From SIG588 sp045591985 (lineage in GTDB: Bacteria; Bacillota; Clostridia; Oscillospirales; Acutalibacteraceae), in the NCBI GenBank assembly GCA_045591985.1, contig JAZNTV010000001.1:1-25269 (forward strand): DNA of 25,269 nucleotides, in the 5' to 3' direction. The translations under genes and the position numbers were made by a program. Positions 15,549-23,655 of this stretch are shown here, piece after piece. Each line of letters starts with the position of its first letter. Positions within the stretch are counted from its first letter, which is position 1. The notes under the pieces are model-generated. The model had not been told where the DNA came from. It made no database searches and saw only the letters and a program-made list of their open reading frames with translations.

Positions 15549-17432
15549 ATGGCGATCAAAGAAATTGTGATTCAACACGTGCCGTTCGGTCGTCCCGACA
15601 CGGCGGATATTCTAAAACAAGTGAAGAAAAGCGGCGCGACGGCGGTACAGTTATATACCTTCTGGAAAGATTTCGAACCGCACGGTGAAGGTGAATTTGA
15701 TTGGACGCATTTTGATACGCAGGTAAAACAGATCCGGGAGGCGGGGCTACAGTGGGTGCCGTTTTTACTGATGGGGCCGAAGTATGCCGCCCCCGATTGG
15801 TGGCTTCGCGACTCGCGCCACAAGGGTCTCGTTTGTCTCGAACACGGCAAGGAAACGCCCATTGAGTCGATTTGGAATCCCGCGTTTCGTGCGCAGGTCT
15901 CCCGCGTGGTGAAAGCCTTTGCGGAACATTACCGTCCGTGGGGAGTTGTTCAATCGGTGCAACCCGGCATCTGCGGCGATTACGGTGAGGCGATCATGCC
16001 GGTACAGGGCAACTGGCCGGGGGACTATCACACCCACGGCGGTTACTGGTGCGGTGACGAATACGCGATGGCGGATTTCCGCCGTGCAATGAAAGAAAAG
16101 TTCGGCACGGTGGAGAACATGAACGCCGCATGGCGCAGTCACTACGCGAGTTTTGAGCAACTGACGCCGTTTTTGCCCCATCAAACACCGTCCCGTACCG
16201 CGTTGTTTGACGAGTTGCGGTGGTACAAGGATGCGATGACCGATTTTGCCGATTTTTGGCTTGCGGAGTGCCGTGCCGCGTTCCCCGATACCCCGATCTA
16301 TCTTTGCACGGGCGGCGTGGAAGAACCCGAGCACGCGTCGGATTTTGCGACACAGGCGAAAATCTGTGCGAAGTATAATGCGGGTATCCGCCTGACCAAC
16401 GAAAACAGCAATTTCTTCGACAACTATTTTCTGACTTCGCTCACCCACGCAGCGTGTGAGCAATACGGCACCTATTTGGGCCTTGAACCCGCCGGTTACA
16501 TTTCGGCAAGCGGCGTGTGTGCGCGTATGTTCGGCAGTGCGGTGTACGGCAACCGTCAGATGATGTATTATTACGGCAACGTGTTTTGCGAAAAAGCGGC
16601 GGTGGGCGAGCAGATCACGGACGACCGTACCGCGCGGTTTGAACAGTATTTACCGCTGTTGCGCGAGGAAAGATCCGCCTGTGAAGTCGCCTTCTTCTGG
16701 CCGGGACTGGTGGGGGCGCTGGGGCGTGGCATACCCGACGGCATTCAGCCGTTTGTGGTGATGCTGCGCCGTATGACGACCGTGAAGCCCGTAAACGAGC
16801 CGATGATTCGAGACGGTGCGCTGAAAAACTATAAACTGCTCGTTGTGCCGCCCGCACGGTTTACCGACCGCGCGACCTTACTCGCTATCGTCGATTACGT
16901 GAAAAACGGCGGCAAGGTGCTGGCACTCGGTCGCACGACGGATATCGAACTGCAACCCGTGGCGGAATACGACGAACTGTTCGGCATTCTGCCGACGAGC
17001 GATACCGGATGCGGCGGTGCGGGTTACCATGTACGGGAAGGGGTGCGTTTTCCGCGTCTTGCGAAAGCGAAGGGATACGTGCATCACCAGGGCATGTTCG
17101 GTCTGCACCCCGAAACGGTCGAATTGGTCGGCTGTAATTATTGGGGGAACAATTACAGCGGCACCACCACCGCCGCCATGAGCAACGTGTTTATGCGGGA
17201 GTATCCCTCGGGCGGCGCGGCAATTATGTATATGGGCCCGCAACTGTTCGACTACAATCCCCAAAAACCGTTGGAGGAACTGCCGCTTTTCACGTCGCTG
17301 TTGCTCGACGTGCTGGAAGCGTACACCGACGCGGCGGAACTGTGCACTCTGCCGGGTGAGCAGGCGCGCGGCTATATCGGTGAGGACGTATATATCCTCT
17401 ACGAAAACGGCGATATCAAGAAAGCGGAATAA
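15549..17432 (+). CDS. Glycoside-hydrolase-like TIM-barrel protein B, tandem paralogue of A
   Basis: A 627-residue paralogue of the preceding gene, co-linear over the full length and, by eye, about three quarters identical in protein. It keeps the candidate catalytic glutamates (Glu147 in GDYGEAIMP and Glu313 in LGLEPAG), the HTHGGYWCGDE segment, and the GATase-like C-terminal domain. It lacks a signal peptide. AAAGGAG lies at the end of gene A, and the start follows 5 bases after that stop, so the pair is co-transcribed and probably translationally coupled. Divergence is greatest at the very N-terminus and in the loop after the conserved YYYGNVF. This suggests two substrate specificities or a hetero-oligomer. 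A strong terminator follows, so the pair forms a self-contained two-gene operon. Function is inferred from fold features only. Confidence 0.75.
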   Translation: MAIKEIVIQHVPFGRPDTADILKQVKKSGATAVQLYTFWKDFEPHGEGEFDWTHFDTQVKQIREAGLQWVPFLLMGPKYAAPDWWLRDSRHKGLVCLEHGKETPIESIWNPAFRAQVSRVVKAFAEHYRPWGVVQSVQPGICGDYGEAIMPVQGNWPGDYHTHGGYWCGDEYAMADFRRAMKEKFGTVENMNAAWRSHYASFEQLTPFLPHQTPSRTALFDELRWYKDAMTDFADFWLAECRAAFPDTPIYLCTGGVEEPEHASDFATQAKICAKYNAGIRLTNENSNFFDNYFLTSLTHAACEQYGTYLGLEPAGYISASGVCARMFGSAVYGNRQMMYYYGNVFCEKAAVGEQITDDRTARFEQYLPLLREERSACEVAFFWPGLVGALGRGIPDGIQPFVVMLRRMTTVKPVNEPMIRDGALKNYKLLVVPPARFTDRATLLAIVDYVKNGGKVLALGRTTDIELQPVAEYDELFGILPTSDTGCGGAGYHVREGVRFPRLAKAKGYVHHQGMFGLHPETVELVGCNYWGNNYSGTTTAAMSNVFMREYPSGGAAIMYMGPQLFDYNPQKPLEELPLFTSLLLDVLEAYTDAAELCTLPGEQARGYIGEDVYILYENGDIKKAE

Positions 17433-17436
17433 ACCC

Positions 17437-17469
17437 ACGAGGCTTGACCGTTCGGTCAAGCCTCGTTTT
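17437..17469 (+). terminator. Terminator of the glycosidase-like operon
   Basis: A perfect 13-bp stem (17437-17449 with 17454-17466) and a GTTC loop are followed by TTT. Confidence 0.85.
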
Positions 17470-17522
17470 GAAAATGGGGCGGTCTAACTCAAATAATCTC
17501 ATGCTTTTTTGAGAAAATACCC

Positions 17523-17547
17523 GTTCCCACACTTTTGGTGTGGGGAC
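17523..17547. other. Hairpin upstream of the dockerin protein gene
   Basis: A 10-bp stem with one wobble (17523-17532 with 17538-17547) and a TTTTG loop. No T-run follows, so it is not a standard terminator; it may be an operator or part of the promoter region. Confidence 0.45.
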
Positions 17548-17571
17548 AAACGGCATACGAACGATTATAAT
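17543..17571 (+). promoter_or_regulatory. Possible promoter of the dockerin protein gene
   Basis: TATAAT at 17566-17571 is a perfect -10. The best -35 at 17 bp is GGGACA (17543-17548), a 4 of 6 match, and it overlaps the right arm of the preceding hairpin. Confidence 0.45.
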
Positions 17572-17618
17572 TATACCATAAGCGGCGATCCCCAAAATGC
17601 GAAAAGGAGAACGGAGTT

Positions 17619-19109
17619 ATGAAAACGAAAATGAAAATGCTGAGTATTTTGCTGTGCGTCGTGATGTTGGTTGGCGTGATGCCGATACCGGTGCTTGCGG
17701 CACAACAGGTGATTTCTACCGTTGTGGCAACGGCCGAAAACCTAACCCCTACGCTGTACGGATTGATAAATATCCCCGAGTTTACCGTTACCGAAGGTAG
17801 TCCCGCCTATCTCAACGTCTCCACCAGCAATCTTCGATGGCAGAAAAAGATTGAGGGCGTTTGGACTAATCAGAACGGTCGCTTCACCCCCGGTGAGTGG
17901 CGCATCTCGACATCTATGCGTCTGGATGGAGCTGACGCCGCCAATTATAAACTCGACGAGAGCGGCGTTGTGCTGAAGGTGAACGGTCAGGTTTGGACGG
18001 TGGAAACGCACACCATAGGCAATTACGGCAATTATTCCTTTGCCAGCGTGTATTCTCCCGTCTTCACCGTTGTTGACGATCCCAACGTTCAGCCTCCCGT
18101 TGCGGTGGAATCGGTGCGTATGGCGCTGAACGGCTACGAACCCGGTGCGGCGGCAACCGCTGTAACGGTGACAACCGAAGCCAACGTTACGGTTCGTGTG
18201 CTGGGTTTTTTGAAATACACCGATATCGACGACGACGGTATACCGGACATCCCGTCGGAGTTTACGGGGAACTTTGTAAGCGGTGAAATGTACGTTATCG
18301 CATTGGAGATCAAAGCCATGCCCGGCTATGACATCAGCGGACTATGGGAAGAGGATGTTTCTCTGGAACGGGCTCTTATGGGTTTTGCGGAATTCTTACT
18401 GGAGGAGGAAATCATTTCGGGTATCTATGTACTCGGCGATGCTATGCAGTATACCGTGACTTTTGAAACCAACGGCGGCAGTGCGATTCCGCCCGTGACC
18501 GTCGGTGCCGGTGAAATGGTAGCGGAGCCCGCCGACCCCACGAGGGGTTACTACGCTTTTGACGGTTGGTACAGCGATAAAGAACTGACGACCCCCTTCG
18601 ACTTCCCGAACACCTATATTACCGAGGATACCACCGTTTACGCCCAATGGACGCCCAGTCCCATCGGCGGTATGTTCTTGATGACGATCGACTTTAACGG
18701 CGGAACGGGTTCAATGCTCTCGAGCGGTGAAGTTCCTGCGAATTCAGCCATATATTTTAATGAGCAGATCGAAGACATGATCACTCCGCCGAGCGGCAAG
18801 TTGTTTGCGGGTTATGAGATCAACGGTGTTCCGTACTCTCACGGAGATGAGTATTTCGTAACCGAAAACTTCACCTTGAAGTTGTTGTGGAAAGACGATC
18901 CCAACGCCAAACCGCTCGGTGACGTGAACGACGACGGTAAGGTGGACTCCACCGATGCGCGTTTGGTGTTGCAATATGCGGTGAAAAAGATCGATTCGCT
19001 GAAAAACCAAGTGGCGGACGTGAACGGTGACGGCAAGACGGATTCCACTGATGCGCGTCTGATCTTACAGTATACCGTGAAGAAGATCACCAAATTTCCT
19101 GCGGCGTAA
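17619..19109 (+). CDS. Secreted InlB-repeat protein with C-terminal type I dockerin
   Basis: A 496-residue protein. A signal peptide (about 1-28, KMK then ILLCVVMLVGVMPIPVLA-A) directs export. The region 30-275 has no motif I recognise and looks beta-rich. An InlB/Listeria-Bacteroides repeat lies at about 277-345 (YTVTFETNGG to TVYAQW), with a degenerate second copy at 352-425. The C-terminal dockerin (434-492) has two calcium-binding half-repeats, DVNDDGKVDSTDARLVLQY and DVNGDGKTDSTDARLILQY. Dockerins bind cohesins on scaffoldins, so the protein is expected to attach to a cellulosome-like or cell-surface complex. No catalytic domain is visible and no cohesin is encoded nearby. The ribosome binding site is AAAAGGAGAACGGAG before ATG 17619. 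Confidence 0.9.
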   Translation: MKTKMKMLSILLCVVMLVGVMPIPVLAAQQVISTVVATAENLTPTLYGLINIPEFTVTEGSPAYLNVSTSNLRWQKKIEGVWTNQNGRFTPGEWRISTSMRLDGADAANYKLDESGVVLKVNGQVWTVETHTIGNYGNYSFASVYSPVFTVVDDPNVQPPVAVESVRMALNGYEPGAAATAVTVTTEANVTVRVLGFLKYTDIDDDGIPDIPSEFTGNFVSGEMYVIALEIKAMPGYDISGLWEEDVSLERALMGFAEFLLEEEIISGIYVLGDAMQYTVTFETNGGSAIPPVTVGAGEMVAEPADPTRGYYAFDGWYSDKELTTPFDFPNTYITEDTTVYAQWTPSPIGGMFLMTIDFNGGTGSMLSSGEVPANSAIYFNEQIEDMITPPSGKLFAGYEINGVPYSHGDEYFVTENFTLKLLWKDDPNAKPLGDVNDDGKVDSTDARLVLQYAVKKIDSLKNQVADVNGDGKTDSTDARLILQYTVKKITKFPAA

Positions 19110-19113
19110 ATAC

Positions 19114-19158
19114 AAAAGCACCCCACCGTGTCCGAAACGGACACGGTGGGGTGCTTTT
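19114..19158. terminator. Bidirectional terminator between dockerin gene and ileS
   Basis: A perfect 21-bp stem (19114-19134 with 19138-19158) and an AAA loop. A4 precedes and T5 follows, so it serves both convergent genes. Confidence 0.96.
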
Positions 19159-19167
19159 TGTGACCTC

Positions 19168-22100
19168 TTACACGCGTTTGACGCTCAAAGTCACGGTCTC
19201 GCCGTTGATATCCCATTCCTTCGTATAGGCATCGGCGGGGACTTCGTCGTTCGGGAACAACAGGGTCAGCGCATCCGACAACACCGCGGCACAGAGTTCG
19301 TCGGCGGCGTTCGTGATGACGTCTGCCATCTCGCCGTCCGCTTTGGCGGTCACGGTGATGCGGTCGGTCACTTCAAAGCCCGCTTCTTTACGCATCGTTT
19401 GCAGTTTGCTGATGAGTTCGCGCACGTGACCTTCGGCGATCAGTTCCGGGGTGAGGGCGGTGTCAAGCGCCACCGTCACGCCGTTTTCGCTGAGGGTGAA
19501 GAAGCCTTCCTTCTGCTCGGTTTCGATCAACAGATCTTCGGGGGCAAGGACGATATCTGCGCCGTCGATCGCGAGGGTGAGGGCGCCCTTTTCGTCCAGT
19601 TCCGCTTTAGCGGCGGAACCATCGAGGGTGGTGAGAGCTTCGCGGATCGCACCGAGTTGTTTGCCGTACTTCGGACCGAGGGTCTTCAGTTGCGGCTTGA
19701 ACTTGTAGGACACGAAACCGGCGGTATCGTTTGTGAATTCAACCGCTTTCAGGTTCAATTCGTCACGAATGATGGCAATGCATTCCGCATTCGGTTCGTG
19801 ACCCGCCTGTACATACATCTTCGCGAGCGGCTGACGGTTTTTTCGGTTGGCACCGTTACGCGCGGCACGGCCGAGCACCACAACTTTCAGCACTTCGTCC
19901 ATATCCGCTTCGAGCGCCTTGTCGATCAGCGCGGTATCTGCCACGGGGAAATCGCACAGATGCACGCTTTCGGGGGCGGTCGCATCGATCGAGCAAACGA
20001 GGTTGCGATAGATCTCTTCGGTCATGAACGGAATCATCGGGGCCGCTGTCTTTGCGATGGTGACGAGCGCGGTGTACAGGGTCATGTACGCATCGATCTT
20101 ATCCTGTTCCATACCCGCTGCCCAGAAACGTTCGCGACCGCGGCGGACGTACCAGTTGCTCATTTCGTCCACGAAATCCTGCAAGGCGCGTGCCGCTTCG
20201 GGAATGCGGTAGTTCGCAAGGTTGTCGTCCACCGCCGCTACCGTCGTGTTCAGACGGGAGAGCAGCCAGCGATCCATCACGCCGAGTTTCGCGGCATCAA
20301 GGGTATACTTAGTGGCATCGAAGTTGTCGATGTTTGCATACAGCACGAAGAATGCATAGGTGTTCCACAAGGTACCCATAAACTTGCGCTGACCTTCCAC
20401 CACCGCTTTGTCGTGGAACCGGTTGGGCAACCACGGGGCGGAGTTGATATAGAAGTACCAACGGATGGCATCCGCGCCGAAGGACTCGAGCGCATCGAAC
20501 GGATCGACCGCGTTGCCTTTCGACTTGGACATCTTCTGCCCGTTTTCGTCCTGCACGTGGCCGAGCACGATGACGTTCTTATACGGCGCTTTGTTGAAGA
20601 TGAGGGTGGAAATGGCAAGCAGAGAATAGAACCAACCGCGGGTCTGGTCCACCGCTTCGGAGATGAAGTCGGCGGGGAACTGCGCTTCAAACAGGTCCTT
20701 GTTTTCGAACGGATAGTGGTGCTGGGCGAACGGCATGGCACCCGAGTCGAACCAACAGTCGATCACTTCGGGAACGCGGTGCATCTCCTTGCCGCAGTGC
20801 GGGCAGGGGAAGGTCACCCCGTCGATGAAGGGGCGGTGCAGTTCGATATCTTCGGGACAGTCGGGGGCAAGTTCACGCAACTCCGCAATGCTGCCGACCG
20901 CGTGATAATGCCCGCATTCGCATTCCCAGATGTTCAAGGGCGTGCCCCAATAGCGGTTACGGCTGATACCCCAATCCTGCACATTTTCCAGCCAGTCGCC
21001 GAAACGGCCTTTGCCGATGCTCTCGGGGATCCAGTTGATGGTATTGTTGTTGCGAATGAGGTCTTCACGCACGGCGGTCATCTTAATGAACCACGAGTCG
21101 CGCGCATAGTAGATGAGGGGGGTGTTGCAACGCCAGCAGTGGGGATATTCGTGTTCAAACACGGGGGCGTCGAACAGCAGACCGCGGGTCTCGAGATCCA
21201 CTAAGATCGGGCGGTCGGCCTCCTTACAGAAGGTGCCTGCCCACGGGGTCTCTTTGGTCATTTCGCCCTTACCGTCCACCAACTGCACAAACGGCAGGTC
21301 GTAGTGGCGGCCGACATTGGCGTCGTCTTCACCAAAGGCGGGAGCGATATGCACCACACCGGTGCCGTCGGTCAGTGTGACATAGTTGTCGCAGGTGACA
21401 AACCAACATTTCTTGTTCGGGGTGACAAAATCGAACAGCGGTTCGTACTCTTTGTATTCCAGCGCCTTGCCGGGGAAGGATTCCAACACGGTGAACGGCT
21501 CTTTCAACACGGTCTCCGCCAAGGCGGCTGCCATATAGTAGACGGTGCCGCTTTCCACCTGCAGTTTCACGTATTCGTGTTCGGGGTGTACACACAGGGC
21601 GACGTTGGACGGCAGTGTCCACGGGGTGGTGGTCCACGCGAGGATGTACGCCTCTTCGCCCTTCACCTTAAAGCGCACCACGGCGGAACGCTCTTTCAGC
21701 GTTTTATAACCCTGTGCCACTTCGTGGGACGAGAGCGGGGTGCCGCAACGCGGGCAATAGGGAACGATCTTGAAGCCTTTATACAAGAGCCCTTTGTCGT
21801 AGATCTGCTTTAATGCCCACCATTCGGATTCGATGAAATCGTTGTGATAGGTCACATAGGGGTCGTTCATATCCGCCCAGAAACCGACGGTACCCGAGAA
21901 GTCTTCCCACATGCCCTTGTATTTCCAGACACTTTCCTTACACTGCTGAATAAACGGCTCGAGACCGTATTCTTCGATCTGTTCCTTGCCGTCGAGACCG
22001 AGCAGTTTTTCCACTTCCAACTCCACCGGCAGACCGTGGGTGTCCCAACCCGCTTTGCGGGGGACCATACAGCCTTTCATGGTGCGATAGCGCGGGATCA

Positions 22101-22299
22101 TATCCTTGATCACACGGGTGAGCACGTGGCCGATGTGCGGCTTGCCGTTGGCCGTCGGAGGGCCGTCATAAAACACATACGGTTCTCCCTCGGCGCGTGC
22201 CTCAATGCTCTTTTCGAAAATGCGGTTTTCTTTCCAGAATTTTTCAACCGCTTTTTCGCGTTCCACAAATTTTAAGTCGGTCGGTACCTTGTTGTACAT
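19168..22299 (-). CDS. ileS: Isoleucyl-tRNA synthetase, type 2 (eukaryote-like)
   Basis: A 1043-residue class I synthetase. HIGH (55-58) in PPTANGKPHIGHVLTRVIKD and KMSKS (589-593) in GQKMSKSKGNAVDPF form the ATP site. GWDTHGLPVE, the CP1 editing domain with WTTTPWTLPSN, and PYCPRCGTPLSSHEVAQGY are also present. The length, these signatures and the absence of a C-terminal CxxC zinc module place it in the type 2 group shared with eukaryotes, whose members are typically mupirocin-tolerant. It charges tRNA-Ile. ATG 22299 is preferred over ATG 22305 (two residues longer) because GGAGG at 22308-22312 is 8 bases from the former and only 2 from the latter. It is monocistronic with its own promoter; no T-box leader fits in the short upstream region. 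Confidence 0.97.
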   Translation of the reverse strand: MYNKVPTDLKFVEREKAVEKFWKENRIFEKSIEARAEGEPYVFYDGPPTANGKPHIGHVLTRVIKDMIPRYRTMKGCMVPRKAGWDTHGLPVELEVEKLLGLDGKEQIEEYGLEPFIQQCKESVWKYKGMWEDFSGTVGFWADMNDPYVTYHNDFIESEWWALKQIYDKGLLYKGFKIVPYCPRCGTPLSSHEVAQGYKTLKERSAVVRFKVKGEEAYILAWTTTPWTLPSNVALCVHPEHEYVKLQVESGTVYYMAAALAETVLKEPFTVLESFPGKALEYKEYEPLFDFVTPNKKCWFVTCDNYVTLTDGTGVVHIAPAFGEDDANVGRHYDLPFVQLVDGKGEMTKETPWAGTFCKEADRPILVDLETRGLLFDAPVFEHEYPHCWRCNTPLIYYARDSWFIKMTAVREDLIRNNNTINWIPESIGKGRFGDWLENVQDWGISRNRYWGTPLNIWECECGHYHAVGSIAELRELAPDCPEDIELHRPFIDGVTFPCPHCGKEMHRVPEVIDCWFDSGAMPFAQHHYPFENKDLFEAQFPADFISEAVDQTRGWFYSLLAISTLIFNKAPYKNVIVLGHVQDENGQKMSKSKGNAVDPFDALESFGADAIRWYFYINSAPWLPNRFHDKAVVEGQRKFMGTLWNTYAFFVLYANIDNFDATKYTLDAAKLGVMDRWLLSRLNTTVAAVDDNLANYRIPEAARALQDFVDEMSNWYVRRGRERFWAAGMEQDKIDAYMTLYTALVTIAKTAAPMIPFMTEEIYRNLVCSIDATAPESVHLCDFPVADTALIDKALEADMDEVLKVVVLGRAARNGANRKNRQPLAKMYVQAGHEPNAECIAIIRDELNLKAVEFTNDTAGFVSYKFKPQLKTLGPKYGKQLGAIREALTTLDGSAAKAELDEKGALTLAIDGADIVLAPEDLLIETEQKEGFFTLSENGVTVALDTALTPELIAEGHVRELISKLQTMRKEAGFEVTDRITVTAKADGEMADVITNAADELCAAVLSDALTLLFPNDEVPADAYTKEWDINGETVTLSVKRV

Positions 22300-22341
22300 T
22301 CCCATAACCTCCGTATACCGAATATTTGCACATATAAAAAT

Positions 22342-22371
22342 AATATATCACATCTCTTTTGGGCTTGTCAA
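22342..22371 (-). promoter_or_regulatory. Promoter of ileS (minus strand)
   Basis: On the minus strand, TTGACA (22371-22366) and TATATT (22347-22342) are 18 bp apart. Transcription would start about 35 bases before the ATG. Confidence 0.82.
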
Positions 22372-22378
22372 CTGTTTA

Positions 22379-22408
22379 TTGACAAGCTGTGACAAAGAAT
22401 GGTATACT
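22379..22408 (+). promoter_or_regulatory. Promoter of dut
   Basis: TTGACA at 22379-22384 and TATACT at 22403-22408 have 18-bp spacing. Its -35 lies 7 bp from, and back to back with, the ileS -35. Confidence 0.85.
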
Positions 22409-22437
22409 GAAACAAAAACCGAAAGGACGATCGATAT

Positions 22438-22875
22438 ATGACAGAGGTAGCGATTCGTTTACTGCGAGAGGGAGCGGTTGTGCCGACCTACGGCTCGGCC
22501 GATGCGGCAGGGGCCGATTTGTATGCCTGTCTGGAAGCGCCCGTAACCATCGAAGCGGGTCAGACGGTGATGATTCCCACGGGTGTGGCAACGGCGATCC
22601 CCACGGGATTGGTAGGGTTGGTGTATGCCCGAAGCGGACTGGCCTGTAAACGGGGGTTGGCGCCTGCTAACAAGGTCGGCGTGATCGACAGCGATTATCG
22701 CGGCGAGATCTTTGTGGCACTGCATAACCACGGCGCGGCGGCACAGGTGGTTGAACACGGCGAGCGGGTGGCGCAGTTGGTGCTTACCCCGTATGTGACG
22801 GCGGCGTTCCGAACGGCGGAGACGCTGGACGACACGGTACGCGGTGCCGGCGGCTTCGGCTCAACGGGGAAATGA
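22438..22875 (+). CDS. dut: Deoxyuridine 5'-triphosphate nucleotidohydrolase (dUTPase)
   Basis: A 145-residue trimeric-type dUTPase with the five family motifs: SADAAGADLYA, YARSGLACKRGL, NKVGVIDSDYRGEI with the catalytic-site Asp, the HGERVAQLVL block, and the C-terminal lid RGAGGFGSTG. It hydrolyses dUTP to dUMP and pyrophosphate, keeping uracil out of DNA and supplying dUMP for thymidylate synthesis. GAAAGGACG lies before ATG 22438. It overlaps the next gene by 4 bases (ATGA), so it is co-translated with the acetyltransferase. Confidence 0.96.
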   Translation: MTEVAIRLLREGAVVPTYGSADAAGADLYACLEAPVTIEAGQTVMIPTGVATAIPTGLVGLVYARSGLACKRGLAPANKVGVIDSDYRGEIFVALHNHGAAAQVVEHGERVAQLVLTPYVTAAFRTAETLDDTVRGAGGFGSTGK

Positions 22876-23348
22876 GTATGACCATACGGAAAGCAGAAGT
22901 GCGGGATATTCCTCGCATCGGAGAATTGTTGTGTCAGGTGTGTAACGTGCACGCGGACGGCCGTCCGGACTTGTTTCGTTCCGGGGCGCGGAAATACGAT
23001 GATACGCAGCTTCAAACGCTGTTAAACGAAAATGACCGCCCCATATTGGTGGCGGCGGATGAAAACGACCGTGTGGTGGGGTATGCCTTTTGCCAATTGC
23101 AGGAAAGCGGTAAACACCACGCATTGCATGATGTGCGCACCTTGTATATCGACGACCTGTGTGTGGATGCATCCTGCCGCGGGCAGCATATCGGTACGGT
23201 GCTGTATGAAGCGGTGCTGGCGCTTGCGCGGGAGCGTGGGTGTTATAACGTGACGTTGCATGTGTGGAATTGCAATGCGCCCGCCATGAGGTTTTATGAG
23301 CATCTAGGCATGCAATGCCGCCAGATGGAGATGGAAACGCTGCTGTGA
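22872..23348 (+). CDS. GNAT-family N-acetyltransferase
   Basis: A 158-residue single-domain GNAT protein with N-terminal TIRKAEVRDIPRI, the beta4 strand LYIDDLCVDASCRGQHIG (acetyl-CoA-binding R/Q-x-x-G-x-G/A-type loop), and C-terminal NVTLHVWNCNAPAMRFYEHLGM. It transfers an acetyl group from acetyl-CoA to an amine; the substrate is unknown. The match to the RimI-like NAxxFYxxxGF signature is at fold level only. The start ATG overlaps the dut stop; ATG 22878 is a near-equal alternative two codons on. Pairing with dut probably reflects co-transcription more than a shared pathway. Confidence 0.88.
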   Translation: MSMTIRKAEVRDIPRIGELLCQVCNVHADGRPDLFRSGARKYDDTQLQTLLNENDRPILVAADENDRVVGYAFCQLQESGKHHALHDVRTLYIDDLCVDASCRGQHIGTVLYEAVLALARERGCYNVTLHVWNCNAPAMRFYEHLGMQCRQMEMETLL

Positions 23349-23371
23349 GAAAACGGGTTACCTCTCGCGTC

Positions 23372-23413
23372 GAGCGGGCATTCAGCCCGCGGATAAACCC
23401 GCCCGCAGGCGGC
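23372..23413. other. GC-rich inverted repeats between GNAT gene and tRNA
   Basis: GCGGGC (23372-23377) pairs with GCCCGC (23383-23388) across ATTCA, followed by a second GC-rich hairpin-like segment around 23397-23413. It looks like a short REP-like intergenic element, but one copy cannot show that. Confidence 0.4.
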
Positions 23414-23425
23414 TCCAACAAGAAA

Positions 23426-23451
23426 AGGCTTCGCGAAAGCGAAGCCTCTTT
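23426..23451. terminator. Bidirectional terminator between GNAT gene and tRNA-Thr
   Basis: A perfect 9-bp stem (23426-23434 with 23439-23447) and a GAAA loop. It is followed by CTTTT on plus and TTTTCTT on minus, serving the converging acetyltransferase and tRNA transcripts. Confidence 0.85.
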
Positions 23452-23455
23452 TACT

Positions 23456-23530
23456 TGGAGCTGATGGTCAGAATCGAACTGACAACCTGTTCATTACGAG
23501 TGAACCGCTCTGCCATTGAGCCACATCAGC
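23456..23530 (-). tRNA. tRNA-Thr (anticodon CGU)
   Basis: The 75-base minus-strand gene folds completely: acceptor GCTGATG/CATCAGC, D stem GCTC/GAGC, anticodon stem GTTCA/TGAAC with loop CTCGTAA (anticodon CGU, reads ACG), T stem GTCAG/CTGAC with loop TTCGATT, and an encoded 3' CCA after discriminator T. No variable arm. It stands alone, with its own promoter and terminator. Confidence 0.96.
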
Positions 23531-23551
23531 ATATTTTTTGACAACACGGGA

Positions 23552-23580
23552 ATTATAGCAGATAAATCCGCCGCCGTCAA
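23552..23580 (-). promoter_or_regulatory. Promoter of tRNA-Thr (minus strand)
   Basis: On the minus strand, TTGACG (23580-23575) and TATAAT (23557-23552) have 17-bp spacing, about 20 bases before the tRNA 5' end. Confidence 0.88.
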
Positions 23581-23620
23581 GGGGGGATTCAAAACTTTTT
23601 CGGATTTTTTTAAAAGATGC

Positions 23621-23649
23621 TTGACAGACGGTGCGGATTGTGGTATAGT
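23621..23649 (+). promoter_or_regulatory. Promoter of infC-rpmI-rplT
   Basis: TTGACA at 23621-23626 and TATAGT at 23644-23649 have 17-bp spacing. The predicted start near 23656 gives a leader of about 158 bases. Confidence 0.88.
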
Positions 23650-23655
23650 AACAAA

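Noticed and set aside
13654..17432. Whether the tandem glycosidase-like pair is an assembly duplication
   Set aside because: The copies differ throughout at protein level and in length, so they are genuine paralogues; only the 179-base block is suspiciously similar.
19399..21204. 601-codon open frame on the plus strand opposite ileS
   Set aside because: It is antisense to an unambiguous ileS, has no ribosome binding site and shows no recognisable domain; the open frame results from codon bias of ileS.
22300..22440. T-box riboswitch upstream of ileS
   Set aside because: Only about 35 bases lie between the predicted ileS transcription start and the ATG, too short for a T-box.
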